Shown here piece by piece: positions 35,923-44,453 of a stretch of 64,000 nucleotides of DNA. The notes under the pieces were generated by a model, which made no database searches, was not told where the DNA came from, and saw only the letters and a program-made list of their open reading frames with translations. Position 1 is the stretch's first letter. Each line of letters starts with the position of its first letter. The position numbers and the translations under genes were made by a program. This DNA comes from UBA1858 sp963976865. GTDB taxonomy: Bacteria; Pseudomonadota; Gammaproteobacteria; UBA4575. The stretch spans positions 62,001 to 126,000 of the forward strand of contig CAXBLY010000004.1 in the NCBI GenBank assembly GCA_963976865.1, written 5' to 3'.

Positions 35923-37590
35923 TTGGCAAACCCGGCAGTAAAGCATAGCTCGCACAGAGAATTTCACCACAATGCAGGCTTTAATTTTATCCTGCTGGCA
36001 ATTTGCCTGGCTTTCAGTAACGCTGTACACGCTGGCATACATTTCACACTAATGGGGTCGGGAACCATTCCACATGCCACAGAAATCAATCTAATCAATG
36101 CACTAAAAACTTCATCCTTGCCATTAAAGCAACCACTAACAAATCTTTATCAACTGAGAAATTACAAATTGATCTGGAGTGACGGGGAACAGCTTAACGA
36201 CAATGCCCGGCAGCTTGTTACCCTGATACAACAAGCAGAAAACTTTGGTTTAGATGCTTCTGATTACGACGCCGGGCTGCTTCAGGATTTTCTGGAAGCA
36301 AGTTATATAGACCCTGTTTTGTTAAGCAAATCTGATATCGTCTTTTCACATGCTTATGTGAAACTTGCCAGCCACATTAGCCTGGGGAAATTAGCAGACA
36401 CACAATCCTCTTTACACGAAGACGGCCCATTGTTAGCCACTCTGAATGACGCAGCAAACAACAATGACATTCACTCTACTATTAATAGCTTACAGCCCAA
36501 CAACAATCACTATAAAAGTCTTGTCAAGGCATTAGCGCATTACAGACAAATAGAAGCACAGATTGATCACCAGCATTCGCCATTAAAGTTATCCAAAAAG
36601 TCATATCAACTGGGCGATTACTCCAGTGAAATCCCTAAACTAAGAAAATTGTTATATGCATTTGGCGACTATCAGGATAACGACTTAAGCAGCGAGTTAT
36701 TAGACGAATCTCTAACACTGGCAATCATCAAATTTCAGTTGCGCCACGGATTAGACGCTGATGGTGTGCTTGGCAGACAAACAACACGCGCATTAAACGT
36801 CCCTGTCTGGAAACGCATACAACAACTTGAACTCAATCTGGCCCGCGCCAAGGCACTGCCCGATATCTCTACAGGCCGACACCTGTTAGTAAACATACCC
36901 GCTTACAAATTATATCTCTATGACAATCAACAGGTCACATATCAGTCCAATGTCGTGGTCGGAAAGAAAAAACACAAAACGCCAGTCATCTCATCCCGGT
37001 TAACCAAAATCGTTTTAAGTCCGTACTGGAATGTTCCAAAATCGATCACACATAATGAAATCGTTCCCGCCCTGCAGAGAGATCCAGACTATCTCGCCAA
37101 AAATAATATGAAATTACTGAGCACTGATAGCAATCAGGCACGCATAATCAACCCGGACTCTATTGACTGGTTTAATATTAATCAGGCGAATTCAAACTTC
37201 AGGGTGCGCCAGGAGCCTGGAGCCAGAAATTCACTCGGCAATATTAAATTTATTTTCCCTAATCCCCATAGCGTATATTTACATGACACACCATCACGAC
37301 GCCTGTTTGCCTTGCCACAACGTGCATTTAGTCATGGCTGCATACGTCTTGAAGACCCATTTGGCCTGGCGGAAACACTGGTATCCAATGAGCTGGGCTG
37401 GTCCAAATATGATTTACTTGATCTCTCAAAGCAAACCCGGTCAAAAACGCTACCGCTCAAAGAGGCTGTCCCGATCCACCTCACTTATATGACAGCATGG
37501 GCAGATGAACAAGGAATCGTTAATTTCAGACCGGATATCTATAATCAGGATACCCAAGTCCTGGCAAGCTTGTATAATACGAACAATTAG
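35923..37590 (+). CDS. ldtD: L,D-transpeptidase (YcbB/LdtD-like)
   Basis: Periplasmic enzyme forming 3-3 cross-links in peptidoglycan. 555 residues: N-terminal hydrophobic segment (FNFILLAICLAFSNAVHA, residues about 19-36) acting as signal/anchor, a middle peptidoglycan-binding-like domain (FQLRHGLDADGVLGRQTTRAL near residue 270), and a C-terminal YkuD catalytic domain with SHGCIRL, catalytic Cys473. The start is TTG, preceded by AAGGA at 7 nt. The next gene is an MepK-like endopeptidase, as next to E. coli ldtD. Confidence 0.92.
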   Translation: MANPAVKHSSHREFHHNAGFNFILLAICLAFSNAVHAGIHFTLMGSGTIPHATEINLINALKTSSLPLKQPLTNLYQLRNYKLIWSDGEQLNDNARQLVTLIQQAENFGLDASDYDAGLLQDFLEASYIDPVLLSKSDIVFSHAYVKLASHISLGKLADTQSSLHEDGPLLATLNDAANNNDIHSTINSLQPNNNHYKSLVKALAHYRQIEAQIDHQHSPLKLSKKSYQLGDYSSEIPKLRKLLYAFGDYQDNDLSSELLDESLTLAIIKFQLRHGLDADGVLGRQTTRALNVPVWKRIQQLELNLARAKALPDISTGRHLLVNIPAYKLYLYDNQQVTYQSNVVVGKKKHKTPVISSRLTKIVLSPYWNVPKSITHNEIVPALQRDPDYLAKNNMKLLSTDSNQARIINPDSIDWFNINQANSNFRVRQEPGARNSLGNIKFIFPNPHSVYLHDTPSRRLFALPQRAFSHGCIRLEDPFGLAETLVSNELGWSKYDLLDLSKQTRSKTLPLKEAVPIHLTYMTAWADEQGIVNFRPDIYNQDTQVLASLYNTNN

Positions 37591-37622
37591 AATGACAATT
37601 CGCATTAATACAGGGGTAAATT

Positions 37623-38192
37623 TTGGCTCAGCAGTACGGGGAGAAAACTTCTACCAATCACAATCGTCGCAAATTTCTTAAAAATGCTTCCGCATCAGCA
37701 CTAGCGGCATCCCTCCCGACGCTGGGGTTAGCCAAGCCAATCGTCCCGGAAGAAAAAACATTATCCTTTTTAAATCTGCATACACATGAAACCCTACAAT
37801 GCTGCTATTGGAAAGATAACCAACTGAATTTGCCCGCACTTGCCAAGATCAATTACATCTTGCGAGATCACCGAACTCAAGAAATAGCACAGATAGATCA
37901 CAACATTATCGAGATGTTGCACACACTGCATTCACTAACCCAATCGAACTCGGCATTCGAAATCATTTCAGGTTATCGCTCAGCAAAAACTAACGAAGCC
38001 TTAAGAAATAGCACATCAGGCGTTGCCAAGCGCAGTTTACATATGCAGGGAAAAGCGATCGATGTTCGCCTTCCAGACATAGAGCTAAAGAAACTTCGCG
38101 ATGTCGCTATCTCTTTACAAGCCGGCGGTGTTGGTTACTACTCCAGAAGTGGCTTCCTGCATCTGGATACAGGTCGACCTCGCAATTGGTGA
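37623..38192 (+). CDS. mepK: DUF882 murein endopeptidase (MepK/YcbK-like), Tat-exported
   Basis: Zinc D,D-/L,D-endopeptidase family (peptidase M15-like) that in E. coli cleaves 3-3 and 4-3 cross-links. 189 residues. A Tat signal NRRKFLKNASASALAASLP near residue 14 implies folded export. Metal/active-site motifs: SGYRSAKTNEALR, SLHMQGKAIDVRLP and the final HLDTGRPRNW. TTG start with AGGGG 6-7 bases upstream. It follows ldtD by 32 bp; the pair plausibly makes and removes the same bonds. Confidence 0.9.
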   Translation: MAQQYGEKTSTNHNRRKFLKNASASALAASLPTLGLAKPIVPEEKTLSFLNLHTHETLQCCYWKDNQLNLPALAKINYILRDHRTQEIAQIDHNIIEMLHTLHSLTQSNSAFEIISGYRSAKTNEALRNSTSGVAKRSLHMQGKAIDVRLPDIELKKLRDVAISLQAGGVGYYSRSGFLHLDTGRPRNW

Positions 38193-38333
38193 CAATGACC
38201 ATTGTTCTGATGTCTGATCTTCTGGAATTAACAAATCTGTGACCACACACACAATTTAACATTAATTTTTTCCCAAGCACTGCCAATAACAGATTGTATA
38301 CAAGCATATGATCTTGAATTGCGAGGGAAAAAC

Positions 38334-38510
38334 ATGCGAACAAAAACCTTACTACAATCATTAGGCCTTATATCGGCCTTAGCAACTGTATACTTCATAA
38401 ACGGCGAATTCTATTTTTATTCATGCATATGTGCTGTTAGTTGTAGTTACTGGATGGCCTACAACGCAAAAATAATTAAAAACAAGCTCCATGCAAAGTT
38501 AATCAAATAA
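38334..38510 (+). CDS. small hydrophobic protein of unknown function
   Basis: 58 residues with an N-terminal basic start (MRTKTLLQSLG) and two hydrophobic segments, ending in a lysine-rich tail (KIIKNKLHAKLIK). The frame extends five codons further upstream from a TTG, but GAGGG six bases before the ATG at 38334 supports this start. Predicted small membrane protein; no family recognised. It is 141 bp after mepK, so may be a separate unit. Confidence 0.5.
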   Translation: MRTKTLLQSLGLISALATVYFINGEFYFYSCICAVSCSYWMAYNAKIIKNKLHAKLIK

Positions 38511-38690
38511 CTTCTATTATCAAGACTGGAAACCAGAAACTGGCAAAATAGCTCTGACACATACAATTGTTTCAATCGCGAGAAGTGATGCACACATCGA
38601 CACTCTCTCTTAACACCTAAAAAATGTGGCGACCTCTATTCACTTCCATCACGCACTATGCATAGAGCCAAGTTGCTTTAAACTCATAAC

Positions 38691-39512
38691 CTAGAAGTCA
38701 TAACCCAGCGTAAAGATATATTCTTTATCCGTACTGGCAGCACCTTCCGCAGGTGATTTGTCCCAATCAAGATTAGCCTGTGCTTTCGCATTAAAACCAT
38801 TACCTAGCGGAAACTTCATACCATTGCGCGTACGTATCACCAGATCATCAGAAGTTTCCAAGCCAAACAGACCTTCCTGATGATGAAATATGCTCACCCA
38901 ATCGAAGACATCATGCTCGTAGTTAACAGCCCACCTTGCGGCAAGATAATCATTATCAGCTTCATCATCAAAATCTTCATTCACATAACTTGGCCCGAGT
39001 TCTGCGGATAGCATTAGATCATCACGTTCGAAAAATTGGTGACCAATGCCAGCTGACAGTGCGGTACGCAGATTTAACAGCTCTATTTCATCTTCCTGAA
39101 AAGAGGCGGAGTTAAACAGATACCACTTTTCTGATAAAAAATGATCATACTGAAGCGATCCAAATGTCTCATCCTTGGTTTTGTCGCCATCTGATTTTTC
39201 AAATGCTCGTTCTACTCGAATCATATAGCGGTTTAACGGAGAGCGTGCGCGTAGTTCTGCAGCACCAATATAACTATCATCATTACTATTGCCACTGCTA
39301 GTACTCAACCCAATATCAAAGTCACCACTAAGCTTTACTTTTTGTTCTTCACGTACAGCATCAACTGGATCACCTCGCACCACCTCTCTCACCTCTGCAA
39401 GTTCAAATTCCTCGCTTTCACCTGCGCGTTGAGAATCTACTTGCAGCTGATTGTTATCAGAACGTGATATTTTTCCTGTTATATATTCATCATCATCAAA
39501 AATAACTGTCAC
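38691..39512 (-). CDS. DUF481 outer-membrane-type protein, C-terminal part (frameshifted gene)
   Basis: About 274 residues carrying the DUF481 beta-barrel-like domain: strands such as KLSGDFDIGLSTSSGNSN, NRYMIRVERAFEKSDGDKT and a final aromatic YIFTLGYDF, typical of outer membrane proteins. This part has no signal peptide and its first 27 residues have the same repeated motif (FDDDEYITGKI) as the upstream fragment. Reading the same frame upstream of the GTG at 39512 continues without stop to about 39594, where it meets the upstream fragment in the -1 frame. I read both as one gene of about 470 residues. Confidence 0.75.
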   Translation of the reverse strand: MTVIFDDDEYITGKISRSDNNQLQVDSQRAGESEEFELAEVREVVRGDPVDAVREEQKVKLSGDFDIGLSTSSGNSNDDSYIGAAELRARSPLNRYMIRVERAFEKSDGDKTKDETFGSLQYDHFLSEKWYLFNSASFQEDEIELLNLRTALSAGIGHQFFERDDLMLSAELGPSYVNEDFDDEADNDYLAARWAVNYEHDVFDWVSIFHHQEGLFGLETSDDLVIRTRNGMKFPLGNGFNAKAQANLDWDKSPAEGAASTDKEYIFTLGYDF

Positions 39513-39601
39513 TGGCTCTTTCGTTCTGAAAGATTCAACTCGCTCCCGATCAATGGAAATGTCATCTGCAAATTCAGTGGATATAGTAAGAGTGTCATGA
39601 T

Positions 39602-40102
39602 TTATATTTTTTCCTCACCTAACAGACGGTCCCCGCTTTTCAATAACACTTCATCAGTATCAATACTTTTTGCATCATCAATAATAGTTTTAGCCTGAGA
39701 AATATTAACTGCAGGACTAGATGTCGTTGTATTACCTTTAGCACCTGCCTGATGCACAGATAAAATCTCTGAGGTTGCTATATTGGTAATCCTGCCAAGA
39801 TTGCTCGAATTTATCTCCAGCAAACCATCAGCATTCATACTTACCAATCCTGTAAGCTGGTCATTATTTTTGAATACCACACTAACTGCATGCTGAGTGC
39901 TAAACGAAACGACATTACTCATGGGAATTTCCAACTTTCCCACAATTGGAGAATTTATAACTAGAATATTTTTTTCGATTTTTATGACTATGCCACTAAT
40001 TTTATCTCCATTACTCAGCAATGTTTCATCAGCATTGACAATGGAAGTCACTATGCAAATTATTAAGCAGATAAACAGGTAGAGCGAGACAGATTTTTTC
40101 AT
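39602..40102 (-). CDS. DUF481 protein, N-terminal part with signal peptide (frameshifted gene)
   Basis: 166 residues: signal peptide MKKSVSLYLFICLIICIVTSIVNA followed by repeats of the form LSNGDKISGIVIKIE, KNNDQLTGLVSM, LKSGDRLLGEE. These short beta repeats precede the barrel in DUF481 proteins. The frame ends in a TAA immediately after GAGGAAAAAATATAA (39602-39616); restoring one A, or a -1 slip on A6, joins it to the downstream fragment via KNINHDTLTISTEFADD. A good promoter lies 130 bp upstream. Confidence 0.75.
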   Translation of the reverse strand: MKKSVSLYLFICLIICIVTSIVNADETLLSNGDKISGIVIKIEKNILVINSPIVGKLEIPMSNVVSFSTQHAVSVVFKNNDQLTGLVSMNADGLLEINSSNLGRITNIATSEILSVHQAGAKGNTTTSSPAVNISQAKTIIDDAKSIDTDEVLLKSGDRLLGEEKI

Positions 40103-40149
40103 GGAGTTTTCTTTTTCTTCTTGAATACTTATGAATGAATTCCTGATTA

Positions 40150-40175
40150 TGATACTTGTTACCGAGTAAGTATCA
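40150..40175. promoter_or_regulatory. inverted repeat in the DUF481 leader
   Basis: A perfect 8-bp inverted repeat (TGATACTT / AAGTATCA) with a 10-bp spacer, about 50-70 bp before the start codon and downstream of the predicted transcription start. It may be an operator or an RNA hairpin. Confidence 0.45.
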
Positions 40176-40233
40176 CAGCCTCATTGTGTAAGTTTGACAA
40201 TTGGTTGTACGAGGAGTGTACAGAGGCGAGACA

Positions 40234-40262
40234 AATATACTTGTAAAGATTATTAGTGTCAA
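40234..40262 (-). promoter_or_regulatory. sigma70 promoter of the DUF481 gene
   Basis: A consensus TTGACA (40257-40262) and TATATT (40234-40239) at exactly 17 bp on the minus strand; the predicted leader is about 125 nt. Confidence 0.7.
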
Positions 40263-40530
40263 AATTGTATTACCACTTTTATTTCATGTCTTTACACTTG
40301 ATTTACACATCAACCGGAATTAACAATTATACTTTGAGAAAATAAATCAATGCATGATTTGGAATTAACTCACTATCCAGTTATCTATGTATAGACGAGA
40401 ATCCAACCACCTTAAGCATCAACCAAAATAAATACAGCATTCCTGCAAAGCCCTTCGGGCATAAGATCTCTTAGAAACGATAAAAGCAACAAACTGAAAA
40501 AATCATAATGATATATAAATATCGCAACAC

Positions 40531-40797
40531 TTATATCTCAGCGCGTAATCTACGCGCATCCATGGGATCCATTTTCAAGGCGCGATAAACTTCGACTCTG
40601 TCATTATCGTTTACAACCGTATCCAGAGAAACTATCTCGCCGAATATACCCACTTTATTTTTATTTAATAAAATGTCTGTGTGTTGATCCAGCAGACCTG
40701 ATTTTTTGATGGCGTCATGAACGGTTGCACGCATAGGCACTTCTACTTTCCTGACGAATTGCATGTGCGGCGTAATGTAAGTTACTTCTACTTGCAT
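40531..40797 (-). CDS. rnfH: RnfH family ubiquitin-like protein
   Basis: 88-residue beta-grasp protein (UPF0125; RnfH/RatB). Motifs: MQVEVTYITPHMQFVRKVEVP, GIFGEIVSLDTVVNDNDRVEVYRAL and the C-terminal DPMDARRLRAEI. Function is not settled; in E. coli it pairs with ratA. It lies 70 bp downstream of ratA in the same direction. Confidence 0.93.
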   Translation of the reverse strand: MQVEVTYITPHMQFVRKVEVPMRATVHDAIKKSGLLDQHTDILLNKNKVGIFGEIVSLDTVVNDNDRVEVYRALKMDPMDARRLRAEI

Positions 40798-40867
40798 AAA
40801 CTATAACTTATCACTGGAGGGAATCATGCGCGGGAATGACGAAAAGAGAAACTAAATATACCACAGC

Positions 40868-41299
40868 TTACTTGTACACATCGCTGGCACGCTGTACGAA
40901 TGATGTAACCAATCGATCACAGATCTGACTAAAGAATGTCTCCAGAGCAATTTTCAGCATGCGGCTTGATAACTCGAAATCCAGATCTAACTGAACACGT
41001 GAACCATGTTCATCAATATCCGTAAACTGCCAGACACCTTGCAACTGACTGAATGGACCGTCAATCAGGCCGAGTTCTATTCGCGAATCAGTAAACAGTG
41101 TGTTTCTTGTTGTAAATGAAGTTTTTATTGCCCCGCGGGAGAAATATAAAGTTGCCTCTTTTTCGATAGTCGAGATTTCTTTCGAAGTGCTTTTAGAGCA
41201 CCATGGAACAAATTCAGGGTAACTTTCAATATCATTGACCAACGCATACATCTGCGCGGCCGAATATGGCACTAATGCATTTCGACTTACATTTGACAC
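40868..41299 (-). CDS. ratA: RatA/COQ10-like START-domain protein
   Basis: 143 residues of the START/COQ10 family, with VPYSAAQMYALVNDIESYPEFVPWC at the N-terminal end (a diagnostic stretch, residues about 10-34). In E. coli RatA has been reported as a 70S-association inhibitor; homologues are linked to ubiquinone binding or biosynthesis, so the cellular role is uncertain. It follows the transporter gene by 18 bp and precedes rnfH. Confidence 0.93.
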   Translation of the reverse strand: MSNVSRNALVPYSAAQMYALVNDIESYPEFVPWCSKSTSKEISTIEKEATLYFSRGAIKTSFTTRNTLFTDSRIELGLIDGPFSQLQGVWQFTDIDEHGSRVQLDLDFELSSRMLKIALETFFSQICDRLVTSFVQRASDVYK

Positions 41300-41317
41300 A
41301 ACTTCAAAATATCCTTT

Positions 41318-42679
41318 TTAAATAATTCCTATTACATTTAGAAATATTAGCATTACCCCTACCGGTGTAACAAAACGAATCAGGAATCTCCATACCTGAA
41401 ATAGCCAATCGCTGAACATAGCAATTTCGTCTCTAACCGAGCTCTCTCTCATACTCCACCCAACAAATACAGCAATTAATAAACCACCCAGCGGCAACAT
41501 AATATTTGAAGTTAAAAAATCCAGTACATCAAACACTGTTTTACCGAACACGGTATATGTTTTCCATATATTAAATGAAAACACTGTTCCCAAACCGACC
41601 AGCCAGGTGATACCACCGCAAAGCATGCTTGCTTTAACACGAGTAAAACCTCGCCTTTCTACCAGCCAGGCGACCGCAGGCTCAATCAGTGAAATTGATG
41701 ATGTCCAGGCAGCAAATACAAGTAATACAAAAAACAATGAGCCAAATATTACTCCACCAGACATCTGGCCAAATGCTAATGGTAACGTATTAAAGATTAA
41801 CCCTGGGCCTTGCGCAGGTTCGAGCTGATACGCGAAGACAATCGGAAATATTGCTAACCCCGCCAATATAGCGACTGAAGTATCCATCAGCGCCACTGCA
41901 AAACTGGTTCTTGTAATAGAAGCTTTCTGGGAAAGATAAGATCCGTAAATCATAATCGCGCCCATGCCCAGGCTCAAGGAGAAGAAAGCCTGTCCCATTG
42001 CATCCAGTAAAACTTCCTGGTTAATTTTTGAAAAGTCTGGTGTAAACATAAATTCCACACCCAGCATAAAATGACCTTGTAAAATCGAGTAACCGATTAA
42101 TACCAGAATCAATACAGCAAGGGCGGGCATGAGATACTTTACTGCAGCCTCTAATCCGTTACTGACCCCTCTTGAGACGATAAACATGGTCATCGCCATA
42201 AACAAGGTGTGCCAGAAGATCAATGTCAATGGACTGGCAATCAGCGATGAAAATATTTCGCCCGCTTGTGTTTCATCAATTCCCTGAAGGGTACCCGTTA
42301 CACTTTCAAGCACATAAAAGAGAGACCACCCGGCAATCACGCTATAGTAGGAAAGTATTAATACCCCCGCGATTACACCGCTCCAACCCAATAAGCCCCA
42401 GGCTTTATGCGCATTTTCCTGCTGCACCAGCGTTTTCATTGTATTGATTGGGCTTTGTCTGCCACGCCTGCCCAGCATGACTTCCGCCATCATTATTGGT
42501 AAACCAAACAGAACAATACATATCAGATAGACGAGTACAAATGCACCACCGCCGTTTTCACCAGCCATATAAGGGAACTTCCAGATATTACCCAGGCCTA
42601 CTGCTGAACCCGCTGCCGCCAGAATAAACGCCAGTCGTGAGGACCACTCTCCATGTATGGACGTATTTTTAGTCGGCAT
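41318..42679 (-). CDS. sodium-dependent transporter (neurotransmitter:sodium symporter family)
   Basis: 453 residues, about 11-12 membrane helices. The N-terminal EWSSRLAFILAAAGSAVGLG and NIWKFPYMAGENGGGAF form the sodium and substrate site of LeuT/NSS proteins. The substrate (an amino acid or related compound) cannot be told from sequence. The frame extends 23 codons upstream to a TTG; MPTKNTSIHGEW at 42679 best matches the family. It stands between smpB and ratA, which are often adjacent. Confidence 0.88.
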   Translation of the reverse strand: MPTKNTSIHGEWSSRLAFILAAAGSAVGLGNIWKFPYMAGENGGGAFVLVYLICIVLFGLPIMMAEVMLGRRGRQSPINTMKTLVQQENAHKAWGLLGWSGVIAGVLILSYYSVIAGWSLFYVLESVTGTLQGIDETQAGEIFSSLIASPLTLIFWHTLFMAMTMFIVSRGVSNGLEAAVKYLMPALAVLILVLIGYSILQGHFMLGVEFMFTPDFSKINQEVLLDAMGQAFFSLSLGMGAIMIYGSYLSQKASITRTSFAVALMDTSVAILAGLAIFPIVFAYQLEPAQGPGLIFNTLPLAFGQMSGGVIFGSLFFVLLVFAAWTSSISLIEPAVAWLVERRGFTRVKASMLCGGITWLVGLGTVFSFNIWKTYTVFGKTVFDVLDFLTSNIMLPLGGLLIAVFVGWSMRESSVRDEIAMFSDWLFQVWRFLIRFVTPVGVMLIFLNVIGII

Positions 42680-42787
42680 GCTTACGTATTTTGTTGTTAG
42701 ACTCCGCATTCTGATCAATTTTGCATTCAGTCTCAAGTAAACTGACAAAATTAAGCGTATTAACTGACAGCTGTTTATAATGCACCT

Positions 42788-43264
42788 ATGAGCAAGAAAA
42801 AACCTTCAACCCATGACAATACGATTGCGCTGAATAAAAAGGCGCGACATGACTACTTCATTGAAGACACATATGAAGCGGGCATTGTTTTGGAAGGATG
42901 GGAAGTGAAAAGTCTGCGTGCAAAAAGTATCCAGGTAAAAGAAAGCTATATTATTTTAAAAGCTGGAGAAGCATGGTTATACGGTGCACATATCTCCCCT
43001 CTGCCGACCGCTTCAACTCACATCAAGCCCGATCCTGTGAGATCACGCAAATTACTGATGCACAGAACTGAAATAAACAGATTGATAGGCGCTGTCGAAC
43101 GTAAGGGATATACAGCCGTTCCGGTGAAACTTTACTGGAAAAGAGGACGAGCAAAAGTTGAAGTTGGTATAGCTAAAGGCAAACAGCAACATGACAAGCG
43201 TAATTCAGAAAAAGACCGGGATTGGGACAGACAAAAATCACGGATACTAAAACACGGCGACTAG
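42788..43264 (+). CDS. smpB: SsrA-binding protein SmpB
   Basis: Binds tmRNA and brings it to stalled ribosomes. 158 residues; conserved ALNKKARHDYFIEDTYEAG and VLEGWEVKSLRAKSIQVKES near the N-terminus and a basic tail (KRNSEKDRDWDRQKSRILK) that enters the decoding centre. It is convergent with dnaQ; the stop codons share the palindrome CTAG. The tmRNA gene is not next to it or elsewhere in the window. Confidence 0.97.
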   Translation: MSKKKPSTHDNTIALNKKARHDYFIEDTYEAGIVLEGWEVKSLRAKSIQVKESYIILKAGEAWLYGAHISPLPTASTHIKPDPVRSRKLLMHRTEINRLIGAVERKGYTAVPVKLYWKRGRAKVEVGIAKGKQQHDKRNSEKDRDWDRQKSRILKHGD

Positions 43265-43986
43265 TTTTCCTCAGACGCTAGCATTGACTCCCAAACAGTT
43301 GTGTTCTTGTCATTGTTCTGCGCGATGTGTTGCAACATTTTTTCATGCTTTGCGATTTCTTCCTGAGTGGCACTAATCACATTCAGATCATGTACCTTCA
43401 TTGCCTGCTTGTGTGATTTTTTATTTTTTTTCTGCGCTTCAGTAGTTGCCGCCAGACTTAAAGACACCTGCCCGCCAGTCATAGCCAGGTAAACATCTGC
43501 CAGGATTTGTGCATCCAGCAATGCACCATGAAGCTCACGGTGCGAGTTATCTATTTCATAGCGCTTGCATAATGCATCCAGGCTGTTTCGCTGGCCTGGA
43601 TGCATTATGCGTGCTTCTTTTAATGTGTCCGTGACTTTACATATTTCATGAATATCTTTCAGCTGGTGTTTAATACAGTGCAGCTCATGGTTCAAAAATC
43701 CAACGTCAAACGCAGCATTATGAATAATCAACTCACCATCACGAATAAATTCCAGAAACTCTTCGCATACATCATGAAACTTTGGTTTATCCTGCAACGA
43801 TTCGAGACTAATGCCATGCACCTCTTCTGCACCCGCATCAATATCACGTTCAGGGTTTAAATACTGATGATAGAAACGATCAGTAACTTGGCGATTGATT
43901 ATTTCGATTGCACCTATCTCAATAATGCGGTGCCCCTCTGATGTCTCCAAGCCGGTTGTTTCCGTGTCCAGTACAATTTGTCTCAT
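43261..43986 (-). CDS. dnaQ: DNA polymerase III subunit epsilon
   Basis: 3'-5' proofreading exonuclease of the replicase. 241 residues. DEDDh motifs: Exo I VLDTETTGLE, Exo II IIHNAAFDVGFLNHEL, Exo III HRELHGALLDAQILADVYL with catalytic His. The C-terminal 60 residues form the alpha-binding linker. It follows rnhA by 26 bp. Confidence 0.97.
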   Translation of the reverse strand: MRQIVLDTETTGLETSEGHRIIEIGAIEIINRQVTDRFYHQYLNPERDIDAGAEEVHGISLESLQDKPKFHDVCEEFLEFIRDGELIIHNAAFDVGFLNHELHCIKHQLKDIHEICKVTDTLKEARIMHPGQRNSLDALCKRYEIDNSHRELHGALLDAQILADVYLAMTGGQVSLSLAATTEAQKKNKKSHKQAMKVHDLNVISATQEEIAKHEKMLQHIAQNNDKNTTVWESMLASEEN

Positions 43987-44012
43987 ATTTTTACGCTTCT
44001 ATGTCTCGAATT

Positions 44013-44453
44013 TCAGGAGTTCATTTCATCTATCGCATCATTAGCGAGCTGATCAACAATGTCATTTTCTCTATGTCCACTATGCCCTTTCACCCAATGC
44101 CAATCAATGTCATGCGCACTGGCCAGCTCATCCAGCCTACGCCACAGATCCTCGTTTTTTACCGGCTTCTTGTTTGCTGTTTTCCAGCCGCGTTTTTTCC
44201 AGTTTGGGAGCCATTGCTGGATGCCATCCATGACATAACGAGAATCGGTCGTTAAGTGAATTTTGCAAGGCCTCGACAGACTTTCCAGTGCAGAAATTGC
44301 TGCCTGCAGTTCCATTCGGTTATTTGTAGTCTCGCTAACTGCACCTTTAAGCATCTTTTCGGAATCATTAAATCGAAGCAGTGCACCCCATCCACCTGGA
44401 CCAGGGTTTCCACGACAGGCACCATCAGTAAAAATTTCAACGTGATTCGACAT
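44013..44453 (-). CDS. rnhA: ribonuclease HI
   Basis: Degrades the RNA strand of RNA-DNA hybrids. 146 residues. Catalytic acids are visible: Asp in EIFTDGACRGNPGPGGWG, Glu in TNNRMELQAAISAL, Asp in LTTDSRYVMDGI and Asp near DQLANDAID. Its start codon lies inside the end of the upstream methyltransferase gene (17-bp overlap), consistent with coupled expression; dnaQ follows. Confidence 0.97.
   Translation of the reverse strand: MSNHVEIFTDGACRGNPGPGGWGALLRFNDSEKMLKGAVSETTNNRMELQAAISALESLSRPCKIHLTTDSRYVMDGIQQWLPNWKKRGWKTANKKPVKNEDLWRRLDELASAHDIDWHWVKGHSGHRENDIVDQLANDAIDEMNS

Larger units (their letters stand above)
40103..40530. other. 428-bp intergenic region upstream of the DUF481 gene
   Basis: AT-rich and without a coding signal in either direction. 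It holds the DUF481 promoter (40234-40262), an inverted repeat TGATACTT-N10-AAGTATCA in its leader (40150-40175), and a short GCCC-TTC-GGGC hairpin (40450-40460) about 70 bp downstream of rnfH that might weakly terminate it. Confidence 0.6.

Noticed and set aside
40450..40460. GCCC-TTC-GGGC hairpin as rnfH terminator
   Set aside because: Stem only 4 bp and no U-tract; kept only as a remark.
42680..42748. TTG-started N-terminal extension of the sodium symporter
   Set aside because: No Shine-Dalgarno, and the ATG at 42679 fits the family.
42788..43986. tmRNA gene expected beside smpB
   Set aside because: No tRNA-Ala-like ends or tag frame found; dnaQ follows at once.
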